From assembly GCA_023014485.1 (NCBI GenBank), contig JAJOZX010008822.1:72001-136000 (forward strand): a stretch of 64,000 nt of DNA, given 5' to 3'. Source of the DNA: Bathynomus jamesi (taxonomy: Eukaryota; Arthropoda; Malacostraca; Isopoda; Cirolanidae). Below, piece by piece: positions 13,301 to 27,000 of the stretch (within the stretch, counting starts at the first letter, position 1; the number at the start of each line of letters is the position of its first letter). A program made the translations under genes and the position numbers. Below the pieces are notes generated by a model, which did not search any database, was not told where the DNA came from, and saw only the letters and a program-made list of their open reading frames with translations.

Positions 13301-15554
13301 GGATTCGTTCTTCCTTGCTCACAGACATTATGGCCTGTAGAAATAGAAAAATATGAATTTCTCCTATGATGCCGGACTTATGGGACACCCTGTATGTATA
13401 TATATATATATTATATATATATATTATATATACACAAACTTTTCAGCAGACTACTGCTCAAGTTTACTCTAAGTTGCTGAGATGTCCCGAGCCTTTCGAA
13501 GGTATCTAAACGTACTTCATATAGTCTAATACAAATTCAAAACTCATACTTAAATTAATTATCCATATGCCTAATTCAACTATGTCATATGTCTTCTGAA
13601 CTCTGGCCTTCATAATACGATAATGTTTGTTTGCAGCTCCACTTTGCATCAATACTGTTCACTTTTAGTTTTATTATTGCTAACGATACTATAATAGTAA
13701 TAGTAGTAGTAGTAGTAGTAGTAGTAGTTGCTGCTGCTGCTGCAGTAAAGGATTCACTACCACTTCAACTCCGGTGGGTCACATCGCTGCAAAAGCCGTG
13801 AAATTACATCTGTGGCAAAATTTATATTATATATATATATATACTCACAGGAGGAGATCTTGAGGTCTGGGTTTGCAGGCGAGGAGTATGGTGAGAAGGG
13901 AGAAGATGAGTGCAGTCGTACTTTGGGGTGAAGGGGGGTTCCCATTGGCCCCTAAAGAAGTCGATAAAGACACCAAGAAGTTCATATGCGGCTCTTTCTT
14001 CTGGTATTGATCCGACAGGAGGAACAAAAGCTTCCCCACTAAATTCAGGTCCCTAAAAATTTAGAGAGATAAATTTAACCCTTTCATGCCTGAATCATAA
14101 AATTTTTATTTTTAATTTTTTCCCCGTTCAAACCAAAATAACCTCTAATATTCAGAACGAAAGGCTCAAAATCGATTGTCAAGCTCATGTTGCTATAAGG
14201 CAACGGTAGGCGTTAAAGGGTTAATATTTTAAATTAATATTGCTTTTAAAGAAACAATGTACCGACAACACAATTTTGGCATACATAAAATGTAACGATT
14301 TTGAAATAACGTTGCGTGACATCTCGACAGCCGAACATCTTGCACTGCATTCTTCAAACTAAAATGATTGCTTATAATAATTAGATAAAAAAAAAATTAA
14401 CGACTGCCAATATACAACCGTACCGTACGGCCGGATTTGCTGGGAAGCTGTTTACATACATCATCATAAATCAACACTTAATAAACCTTATTAATAACGA
14501 AAAGTTGTAAAATTCATCAAAATTTAATGTTAACAGGATAGAAAATAATAATTAGAATATTGCTTCGCAGTATTCTAAACTATTAATACCTCATAATAAC
14601 GATGTTGTTCTGTCTTTCTGACGATTCCCTGCCGAGCTCGATAAAATGCTCCAAAAGTGTCCTACCGAGTTCTCCGGGCGCATCCATCCACACCTGATTG
14701 GAAAACGTTCATGATCAGAATGAGGGAGAAATAAATTTGAATAAAAATGTTTGTGTATTTTCACTCTAAAGTGGTTTAATGAATCAGACAGGAAACTCAG
14801 AGAAATCCCAGAGCAAAAGATTTAGGGGTTGTCATGACGGATGATGTGAAATTTGACACAAATAAGATAGCAGTAAACAGAGCAGAGAGAATAACGGGAC
14901 AGATATTGAAAACCTTTAAACGAAGGGATAGGAATGTAATGATTCCTCTACTGAAAACCCTGATAATACCCAAATTGGAATACTGCTCGGTCCTAACATC
15001 CCCATATAAAAAAGAAGACATTAGACAGCTGGAAGGGATCCAGAGAAGCTTCACAGCCAAGATCAACGGGTGCAAAGAACTAAATTACCGGGAAAGGTTA
15101 CGCGAACTAGACCTATACTCAGTGGAAAGGAGGAGATATATATACACCATTATTTACACTTGGAAAATAATGGAGAAACTAGTCCCTAATCTTACTCTGA
15201 ACCCTGTAACTCCCCAAACAACGGTGGACAGTAGAAACGGCAGACTGTGCCGTATTCCAAAAACTGAAGGCGAGACAGTGCACATCCTTAACCCTGAAAG
15301 AAAATAGTTTTGTAGTGAGAGGACCAAAACTGTTTAATCACTTGCACAAAGACCTAAGAAACACAAAGGGAGTTACAGTGGAAATCTTCAAAAGAAGACT
15401 AGACGCCTGGATCAGAACAATCCCCGATGCCGGGCGTACCTGGCTGTGTGAGGTGGAGAGCGCAAGAATCAAACTCACTACTTCACCAGGCCAATTCGAG
15501 AGGGGCGACAAGCTTGACCTTCGCGAAATGAGAGTCATCACGCGAAACCTTTGT

Positions 15555-15619
<65 letters not shown>

Positions 15620-16953
15620 TATATATATAGTGTCCCATAAGTCTGGAACCATAAGGCAAAATAAGTAATTCATGTTTTTCCGTTTATGCAAGTGCCCATG
15701 ATGTCTTTGAGTAAGGAAGAACGCATCCAGACAATTCTGCCCGTCGGAAATCGGAGTAAAAGGGAGGTCGCTGAGGAATTTAACAGATTGCATCCGGACC
15801 GCGCGCCGATAACACACAGCTGTGTCGGCAAACTTGCAGCAAAGTTCAGGGAAACGGGATCCATAGGAGATAAACCACGCAGTGAACCTTCGAGGACATC
15901 CACTGACATGACGCAGCCGCTACCATCCTCGCTCATTTCACAAACAGTCCCCAAAAGTCTCTTCGGCGTTTTTATTGCCGTTTTTATCATTTTGCCCTAT
16001 GGTTCCAGACTTACGGGACACCCTGTATATAGGACACGACCAAAATATACAAATGGTCAGAAGACAGCAACATATCATTTAACACCGAGCAATTTCAGCT
16101 CTTGAGATATGGTAGAAAAGAAGAACTTAAATAGACTGCATATTATGCTCCAGATAGACAGGAAATTCAGAGAAGCACGAAAGCGATCGATCTGGGGGTA
16201 ATAATGACAGATGATGAGAAATTAGAAACACAAAATCAGATAGCGATAAATAAAGCAAAAAGAGTCGCGGGACAGGTACTACGAACGTTCAAAATGGACA
16301 GGACAGTGATGATTCCCCTGCTAAAAACACTGATTATACCAAAACTTGAATACTGCTCAGTTTTGACGCCCCCATACAAAAAGGAAGAAACTAATAAACT
16401 AGAAGAAACGCAAAGACATTTCACAGCAAAGATTGATGGCTGCAAAGAACTTAACTACTGGGAAAGACTACGTAAACTAAATCTGTACTCCCTGGAAAGA
16501 AGAAGAGAGGTACACCATAATCTACATATGGAAAATGATCGAAAAACTAGTACCAAACTTAAAACTAAACCCAATTACCATTCAAACAACACTGGAAAAT
16601 AGGAAAGGCAGAATGTGTAGTGTTCCTAAATTAAAGGCCCGACAGGGAACCTCCTCAACACTGAAGAAAAATAGCTTGGTTGTCAGGGGGGCCAAAACTT
16701 TTTAACCAGCTTCCAAATGACCTCAAAAATGTTACAGGGGTCAAAGTTGAAGTCTACAAGAGGAGACTAGAGGCCTGGCTCAGGACGGTACCAGATGAGC
16801 CGGGTGTACCTGGCTATGTACGGTGGAGCGCACACTAAAGCAACTCGCTCCTCCACCAAGCCAGACCTAGAGGCCGGGCCACCAGCTCGACCTCCGTGTG
16901 AAGAGACACCAACGCACGAAACAGCAACAAGCTTAACAAGGTTTTATTTATAC

Positions 16954-17005
<52 letters not shown>

Positions 17006-18012
17006 GCAAACAAATATCAACATACAGTATATGATACAAATTTCAAACGCTTAAACAAAGCAACTATACCCTAGTACAGCGGTGGCGAGCCTATGGCACG
17101 CGTGCCCATTTGGGCACTCGGATCAAATTTACCTGGCACGCCTAAGCATAGAAATTGTTATCCAAAAAATTAGTATAAAATAAGACAATGTTTATAGTTT
17201 GGTGTAATATACAGGGTGTCTCACAAGTCGCGCACCATAGGCTTTATTCAGATTTATTTAAGAGTCGAAATGGTTTAAAATAAGTGATATTTAATTACAA
17301 TATATATTCGATAATGTTCGAATAATAAAAGTAATATCTTTTTGATTAACTGTACATACTATCTTAAAATAATTAAATTGAATGAAGCTACATTAGCCAA
17401 TGGTGTGTCGGAAGTCGCGCACCACTGGCTAATGTAGAGTAGCTTCATTCAATTTAATTATTTTAAGATAGCTTTTTTTTAACTGCACATACTATTACTT
17501 TTATTATTCAAACACACATTGTAATTAAGCATCACTTATAAACCATTTCGACTCGTAGACCTCGTAAATCTGAATAAAGCGTATGGTGCGCGACTTCTGA
17601 GACATGTATATAAACTTTGGTAGGCACGCGAATTTTTTTCATGGTTAACATGTTTTTTTTGGCACGCGACTGTAAAAAGGTTCGCCACCCCTGCCCTAGT
17701 ACCTACCTCCAATTCACAAAGGAGGTCTGAGAAGGCCACCGAATTGGGTATGTTTGTCGAGACTTGTTTCGAGTCTCCGGCCAAGACGAGGCTCATACAA
17801 AGGTGAAGATTGTGAGAATTCAGGAATGCCTTTTTCTTACAAAGGAGAAGAGATAGGGTCTGGTACCCTCCCGTCTGCTCCATCTCAACTTGAGCTTCGG
17901 GTACATGATTTGGTTATTAGGTCATCAATACAGTTAAGAATGGTATTTTTAATAGAACGCAATTTCACTTCTTTTAAAATATCTGTCTATCCATCTATGT
18001 ACGGCTGTAGAT

Positions 18013-18049
<37 letters not shown>

Positions 18050-21000
18050 TTTAAAAAGACACGAAGATATAATCAGTAAATGAATGTTCATGTCTGCTAA
18101 CCCTTATTTACGTACGTCTTACACGAAAGATTTGAGTATTCATTAAAATATATAAAAATCGACTTACCCATTCTGCTTGCTTTCACCACACACGAGAGTG
18201 CTTTCACGGAAGCGTAAAGGGTTTCCACATCTCGAGACATGGCTACAAGTCCTAATTTAGGAAAAGGAATAATAATGAACACTTTTATCCTCAACTTGCG
18301 GTAGTATGAAAATGCTTTTTTACAAATTTTCTCAAAGTGGTCAAGGCCACGTTAATTTCATATTCTGACTCATTACTACCAAACACTAAATGCCAACTAC
18401 ACCTACATTGTACCACACCATCGTATGGTACTTACCAAGGAGAACGGAGCATCCTCCTATTGTCTGAATCATGGCGGCCACGGGTCTTGGGCAGAAGACC
18501 CTCATCCCGAGGTACCCTACCACTACACCCCCGAGGGTTCTTGATCCCCCGCTCAGATGGCCGGCTGAATTGTGGAGAATGCGAATCGGGGTTGCATTCT
18601 CGTGCGAGGACATTCCCAGCTAATGAATAACGCGAGTAAAAGTCTTTTGGCAAACGCTATATTTTTTAAGTGTTCCGTGTTGCCAAACAAACGTATCTTG
18701 TTCGTTTGCATCATGATCGTTATTGTTTGTTAACTCGTAAGAATTAAAAGACGCCCCGTGACACTTCATCTCTGATTCATAGTGAAAACAAACTATTTTG
18801 GAGGAGAAAAACTGAAGGGTGAATACTTACTTGTCTCGCGATGGCTTTGTTGTCCACCTTCGAGTAAACTTTCCTGATTTTGTTTAGCGTCAGGTAAGAC
18901 ATAGCGGTGGCGTTAAGACCAAAAACAACCTTCTCTTCGGGAACGATCGGGCTGCTCGCTTCGCTCCCTGAAAGAAACGCGCGAGTACTGGTACTGAACT
19001 GCCTTACGATATCAAATAGTTAACGATATCAGACTTCCCGTGGCAAAGTGGATTAAGGCACGAAATCTGAACTACGTGATTATAAACGGCTGCGCACCGC
19101 ACAGTTTCTCTTCACGCAAAGGGCCATGGGTAGGGAGAATTAGTTTGGTCATCCGCCTTCTAAATAACTCGAGCTAGACACCCCCTTCCCTCCCCATGTT
19201 CGCGGGGTACTAACATGGGCGTCCGGAGGGGGTGGCAAGAGGGGGCAGTTGCCCTCCCTTGGAAATTTGTGTTTGCCCACGCAACGACTTCTATAATTCT
19301 ACTGCAGCTCAGTCAGTGTTTCCACATTCAAGGAAATGTCGTTTACTTTACCTTTACTTTACCGAAGTGCCGTGTCGTTGAACTTAGAAGTGTTAAATAA
19401 ACTATACTGAAAGATATAGTAATGGAATTATTTGCAAAGATCATTATATTGAGTGTTTTATTTATTTTTTTCTCTCGAAAACCTTTTGGTCAATTTCACT
19501 GAAACTTACACGATTACAGTTAATCAGTATCATATAACATATAAAAAATGGACTTGACTGGTAGGAAAAAAAATGCACTGCGACCACTACGAGTAAAAAC
19601 CGTCATCTCCCCTTATCATAGCCTGCTTTCGGTGCTAAATTTATGTACTTAGTATTACTAAGTACATAAATTTAGCACCGAAAGCAGGCTATGATAAGGG
19701 GAGATGACGGTTTTTACTCGTAGTGGTCGCAGTGCATTTTTTTCTACCTAATAAAGAACTAATAAGAACTAAGAACTAATAAATTAGTTTTGCCCCCCCT
19801 TGCGAAAAATCCTGCGGACGCCCCTGGGTACTAACCCAACAATACGTAGGGAATATCTATTCATAATAATCGCATGCAAAATATTTGAGAACGATAATCT
19901 TCGGTCACTTCACCCACCCACTGTTTGTACCTTCACATTTAATAAAAATTACCAAAATCATAGGACTCCAAACTTAAAAACGAAAAAGTATTCAACAAAT
20001 ATGGGTATGAAATAACTACAAGAGATCACAAATATACGATCAGTATTCAACAAAATACCAAATCTTTATTTTTATCAGGTCATCCCATAAGTAATGTCGT
20101 CTTTCAGATCTGAATTTGAAGGACCAAAAAAAACTCAACTGAAACTTTTTAATCTAGTATATATTTTTCATCGGAATCAATGACACACTGCCAACGTCCT
20201 ACAAGCTTTTTGCCATGTTTATAAAATTCAGGCGGTTTTGAGGCAAAAAACGTACAAAGACTGGTGTGCAGGTCATCTAAAGAAGTATACTGTTTCTCGT
20301 CAAGATAGTTTTGCAGACTCCTGAAGAGATGATAATCTGAGGGCGCAAGGTCTGGAGAATATGGAGGATGTGGAAGTTTTTTCCACCCAAGATCCTCAAT
20401 TTTCGCAGAAGTGATCCGAGCGGTATGAGGACGTGCGTTGTCGTGGTGGAACACGATTCCTTTCCGAGTAACCAAAGAAGGTCTCTTTTCTTTTAGTGCA
20501 GTGTTCAATCGATCCAGTTGTTGACAGTAGACTTGAGCGGTGATTGTTTGGTTGTGTGGTAAGGTTTCAAAGTGTATTACATCACCTTTATCCCACCAAA
20601 CACTAAGCAACAGCTTCTGAGGATGAAGATTTGGTTTTGGCTGTGGTGTCGCTGGTTCTCCGGCTGTCGACGGCGCTTAACATTCTGGTACAGTATCCAC
20701 TTTTCATCACCAGTCACTAAACGGTGCAAAAACGGATCTTGGCGTTCACGGGAATGAAGAGCTGTGCTAATGTTTACCCGCACCCTCAGATTGTCGACCG
20801 ACAATTCATGTGGCACCCATTTTCCTAACTTAGGTACTTTCCCGAATTGTTGCAAATGTCGATGGATGGTGGACAGGGATGAATTGAGTTTCTGGGCCAA
20901 TTCTTCGACAGTTGTTGAACAGTCTTCTTCAAGTGCGGCTAACAGCGGGTCATCATCAAACTCAGCAGGGCGTCCAGAGCGTGCTGCATCTGTCAAACAG

Positions 21001-24000
21001 CAGTCACCATTCCTAAACTTTTGAAACCATCTTTGACATTTCCTCACATGCAGAATATCGTTGCCATAAACGTCCTGAATGTTTCGCGTTGCTTCAGTAG
21101 CACTATCCCCTTTTTTGAACTCGTAAAGCATTATATGCCTGATATGCTCTTCTGATACCGCCATGTTTATGAGGGGTTCACATAAAGCAAAACACACGTC
21201 TTCACTGGTCAAGGTCTGTAAAGTATGTAGCGAAACACGATAGATCTCCTCTTAGATATAACCTTCGGAAAATTTATGCTTAAACCGAGTAGGACTAGTT
21301 TAAACTTAATCTATCGTAAAAAACGACATTACTTATGGGATGACCTGATAGATTAAAGAAAAATACCCAACTCGTTTTCAGTTAATTGAAGGTACTGACA
21401 AGAAAAAAAATTTCTTCCTCTCTTATGAAACAACGGTTACTCGTACAATTGCGAAGTTGAAAAAAATTAGGACGAAAAATTCTCTCATCCTTCCCGGAGA
21501 TTTAGTTTCTCCAGTAGCAGACCCGTTCACTCCCTTTACTATTACTGTGGTTCCCCAATTAGTTTACTTTCATTTTCTTCGGGATTCTTCCTTTCAAACA
21601 TTGTTCGTTCGCCAAACTTCTCTCATGTCGCATCCTTCGATCCAACATTCGTATCAAGTTCGACCTCTACTTCCTCCTTTATACTAAAAAAAAAATAGTA
21701 TTTTATAGACATATCATCATCTAAGAACCTATTTCTCATTCTTCATCGAGTCGAAGCAACCAATTATTACACACGAAGATACAAAGGAACCACCACACGG
21801 AATAAAGTATTGTACCATCCAAACCTCAGGGATCCAATGTCCAATGTTACCTTTGTAGTGGCAAGCCAGGTGAGACCAACTTCTATTTTAAACCTCACAA
21901 ACCGCTTCCATTCCTGTTTCTGGTAAACTCTTGTGCCACATTTATATCAACTTAACGTTTATTCACACATTTATTAATTACATAATACATCTTTTACGCG
22001 GTTTTCCTCTACTTTCCACACTACCCCTTCACTATCACATTTTTCAAAATTTGATAAAATTCCAGAATTCAGACGCAGTTTGGAGGCAGAGTCCATAATT
22101 ACTAACCTAATCTACCTTACATATTACTAAACTATGATCTGTCTCCGAAACGTGTTTGGATTCTGGAAATTTGCTCAAAGTTCTATTATCACACATTCTT
22201 CCCACACGACCATACCAATCTCCAATGACTTTTTCACTCCACGCCATTCCAGAACATCCTCATTTCTCATACAGTCAATTTGCTTCACATCAATCATTCT
22301 TAAATTATTCATCTCGACTGCTTTCCCTTTTGACCGTGAATTAAGTCAAACAAATGCGTCTCATCTATACATCAGTGTTGGCACCAATACATTTTCATGC
22401 GAACTTCTTCATACGCCTACCAGGTATATTATCGCACTCGTGACTTGCTTGCCTTGCTTCACTACTTTCAAATATACTCTTACCTCTTGTCAAACACTGT
22501 AGATATTTAAATTCTTGTACAACCTCTAAATTTTCTCCATTCGTCACAATATTAAATGCCGATTATTCTTCTTACAAAATAACTGAACAGTCGTGGCCAA
22601 AAGGTAATCGATCACAAGTAAAAATTACTGGTCTGAAAAGTAAAAGTATAAAGTAGAAATTACTCCGCTGGATTAGTAATAATATAATAATTATAATATA
22701 ATTAATCCAGAGAAGTAATTTCTACTTTATACTTTTAGTTACTTTTCAGACATCAGTAATTTTTACTTGTAATCGATTACTTTTTGCCCACTACTGTTTG
22801 TGAAGACATTTCCTTACGTCTTTTGATGTAATTTTTATAACTATTGATATTTAAAATGTCTTTGATAATGATTAAAAGTTAAAAACTGTATCACCGTATA
22901 ATTTACGACTACTACTTTATTATAGTGTTAATATACCGTATTTACTATTATTATAAAGATAAACTATAAAGAAATCATATTACGCACATTATAAAATTAT
23001 AATATTGTAACTTATTTAAAAAAAAAAAAATGGTGGTACGCCCGGACAGTTTTAAAGTATGAATATTGATAAGTGGCACCCAATAGAAAAACGTTGCCGA
23101 CCCCTGCCTTATCTGATGTCTTCCTTCCACTCCTGGGTATACTTTTTACATAGGCCACCAAAACCAACTACATTCATATTTGCTTCTTTTTTTTTCATCT
23201 ACCTTGCCTACCAGCGCACTAAAATGCTCCTTAAATTTCTCGCGTTATCTGCTCATCTTGCATTAACACATTCCCATTCTTAGCTTTCATATTACCAGTT
23301 ACTTCACCAAATTTACCTTTGTACTTTCTCAGTGCTCTCTAGAATAACTTTCTAATCTCCATATACTGCTTATTCTCTTCCTTCCCAGGTCTTCATCTAC
23401 TCTTTTTACCACTTTTTTACGAGTTCTCTCGCATTCTTTGTTCAATTTCTTACATCTTCAATCATTGACAGGCTGTTACTCATCTTCTGTATTCTGTTGC
23501 CACCTTATTCGAATTCAGCCTTTCAACTTTTATTCTCCGTTTGTCTTCGTTTTATATCAGACATCAAACAACTTAACTTTACACAACACACTCGATGATC
23601 TAACAAATCTACACTCAACCCCTGAACAACTTTTGTATCATATGAATCCCTCAGTACTCTCTTACTCACTAACAATCCATCGACTTGTACTCCACACATA
23701 CCTCTATCTCACTGCATACGTACTTATGTCTGTGCAAAAAGTATTTACTTTAACACACAGACCTCGTTCCACTTGTATTCCTTTAATTCTACAGCCACCA
23801 CCCTTCAGTCCTGGCACACCATGTTTCTAAATCATTCCAAGCTCGGAGCCAATTCCCACTTTCCCATTCAGATCATGACGTACGTATTCTCCAAGCTTCA
23901 AAACGTATTTCATTTTAAATAGGGCTTACTACGAATTACGTTTTTTTCATAAGCGTAAGAAGACAATTTACTTAAACAAATGATGCAGTACCACTGATTC

Positions 24001-27000
24001 TACTTTCATTTTATTAAAAACCAATTGCGTCCTTAAAAATAGAATTTTGCAATAGTTCGTTCAATTAAAGATGTGTATTTGGCAAAACGAGTAAAATTTA
24101 CTTTAGACTTCCTAAATTTCGACTAGGTTTGAACAATTAGAATAAAAATGGAGAATTTGCCCAAGCTTCTTCGATTAGATTTCGCATAATTCATGAAATC
24201 CCGAAAGAATTTAAAGCGTATTAAGACTCAAAATATAATTCATTACTTAAAAAGAAACTAGGTTACTCATTTTTTAAGCCCGACATAACGTTCAGTAATG
24301 AGAGTTTCATTCGATCGCTTTTTGATGGTGAAAGAGGTTACCTTCAATCGAAGCTATACTCGTGGAGGTCTCTGAGTGGCGTGATGTTGTTTGACCTAAA
24401 AAAGCGAAACCCACTTCGTTTTGGGGCAAAATGTGACTAACTTCAATTCAGTTTAAATCGAATTACCTAAGAATGTTTTAAAAATATGAGTTTACCTGGC
24501 ATCCTAGGGGCCTGCAAGCAACCGGTGTAATGAGGACCCAACTGATAAAGCATGGACACCATCGAAGGCTGCAGAACGTCTTCGAGTAAGTGACATGGTC
24601 CTTGCCTCCACACAAGCCTTAAAAAATACGGTAGTGAAAGATCGTAAACAACATTTAATATACTCGCATGTTACACAGTTTTCAGTAACAGCAAAGCAAA
24701 CTAAATGCGGGTTAACATTTTCTGGATGCGACATTTTATCGACAAGGTCTTTAGGATTCGATTAAGTTCGGCGAGGTGAGGTGAAGCGAGGTTAGGTTGT
24801 TAGTGTCGATGTCAACAGGTCCAATAATGGTGGCCAAAATATTCAATCCTGTTTCATAAACATTCAACAACAAAGTGCGGCTTTACTGGTCTCTTTTGAA
24901 GAAGCAACGTCCGCTAAAAGACAAAATAATCTCTTTCTCAGAATTGAATGACTTACCTGGATTGCCTCCTGTAGGCGGGAGGACTGCCAATGTAAGCGTA
25001 AACGGAAGATGCCACCGTCAGGTTGGCAGCACCTCCTCCAGGATTCTGAAGGATGTAGTGGAGCTGGAACGAGTGAGGAGTGAGGGAGGAATTGGAATGA
25101 AGGAATTCCGAAGAGTTGGCAAATGATATAACAATTAGGCTATTCCTAATACGGACTACTCTTTAATGAGTAAAATTACAGGAAATCTTGAGACTTTATT
25201 GAAGTCATTAATACTATTTTTACACGGGCTGAATTACTGTATCGCTTCTATTTCTAAAATAGCACAACTATTACCGGGCAAAAAATGTTACTTTAGCTGC
25301 TTTTCATACCAAGTCTGCGAGAAGATCCAAGACGACTAGTAATAAAAGAGAATTCTCACCTTTTTAACGAAAATTTACATTTTTAAAATAAATGCGTGGT
25401 AAATCAGTATGAAAATTAGCAAAGAAAACAATACACACTAGGGACAGGCCAAACACTAAACTTAATGCTTTTGTTTGTATTCTTTTAAACCAGATAAATG
25501 TACCTTTCATATCTCTGACTGTTGATCATCATCCTTTCGGGATTTCGGTGAAACCTTTGCTATTGCGCTAGACATATCAATAGCTTTTGACAGAGTCTGG
25601 CACAAATTTTTAATTTCCAAACTGCCCTCCTTCAATCTGTGTCCATCTCTAACTTTCTTTCTGGCTGATCTACAGGGTGTTCGGAAAGTCACTGTGCACT
25701 TATATAATCGAGATCGTCCACTCACGCTTGATGACCTGAAAACTGCAATAACTGCGTACATAAGGTCCATTTCAAAAGAAGAACTGACAAAGGTGTTTCA
25801 AAATAAAATAAGACGGGTCCAGGCCTGTATTGCTGTTAAAGGACATCACTTTCAACACCTTTTATAAGTTCTGATGGTCCCATCCATAACCTCTATCATA
25901 TATGCAATGTTATACTATTGTATGCTATTAAATAAATATAAGTGCACAGTGACTTTCCGAACACCCTGTATAATTGCGGTTGTACATGACCACAGATATT
26001 AATAGTGATGTTCCTCTGGGCTGTGTCCTGTCACCCACTCTTTTCCTTTTATTTATCAATGATCTATCAAGTCGCACTTTCTGTCCCATCCACTCCTATG
26101 CCGATGATTCCATCCTTCACTTCTCAACCCGCTTCATAAAGCATCCTTCTCAACATGATTCGCGTAGGACAGCTATGGTGTACCTCAACTCTGATCTTTC
26201 TACTCTCTCTGATTGGGGCAGAGAAAACCTTGTGGCATTCAATGCTTCAAAAACTCGGCTTCTTCATCTGTCTATTCGTCACAATCTTCCACACGAGTAT
26301 CCCCTTTATCTTCAACAACACACAACTCAATCCTCTCTCTTCTCTTAACATTCTTGGCGTTTCCTTTCCTCGTGATTTTTCCTGGAAAGATCGCATATAC
26401 TCTCTTTCTAAAACAGCTTCTAAGAGGTTAGATGTGTTGTACCAGCTCACGGTTTCCTCACCCCTACTCAGTTGCCGTCTCTGTACAGAGGTCTTGTTTG
26501 TCACTGTACGGAATACACTTCACGCGCGTAAGGGGTGGTTCAACCCACACAGCTCTACTTGACTCGATGGAATCAAAGGCTTTTCGTCTCATCAATCCCC
26601 ACCTCTTACTGACTGTCTTCAATCCCTCTCTCTTCGCAGCAATGTTGCCTCACTCTCTCTTTACTATCGCCACTATAACGGACATTACTCTTCTGAACTC
26701 TCTAACTGCATGCCTCCTCCTTTAAGGAGAGCACGCAGTACTAGACTTACCACACGTTCTCATTCTTTTTCTGTCCAACTCTCTAATGCAAGGGTTAGTC
26801 GGTATTTTCAATCTTTCATTTACTCAACCGGTCAACGCTGGAGCATTCTTCTTCTTCAATCAATCCCCCCCCCCCCCGCATTTTTTACGTCCAATCTTTC
26901 AAACGCAGAGTGTCCAGGCATCTCGAAAACCTTGGACCTTGATTTTAGCTCTCTTCTTCCTCTGTGGGAATGGCATTTTTGCGGGCGTTCGCCCTTGACC

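Larger units (their letters stand above)
22130..23900 (-). pseudogene. Degenerate LINE (RTE/jockey-like), minus strand
   Basis: Minus-strand fragments in shifting frames include LNKECERTRKKVVKRVDEDL, VTGNMKAKNGNVLMQDEQIT (about 23.3 kb), VLVPTLMYR and KAVEMNNLRMIDVKQIDCMR and GVKKSLEI (about 22.2-22.5 kb). These are the linker and post-polymerase motifs of LINE reverse transcriptases. Many stops and frameshifts, plus insertions at 22588 and near 23.1 kb. Confidence 0.5.

Noticed and set aside
15338..15817. Open frames rich in Tyr-Ile repeats (also near 37498-37924, 40050-40439 outside exon 13, and 16795-17034)
   Set aside because: They read through (AT)n microsatellites, which have no stop in some frames; no family match.
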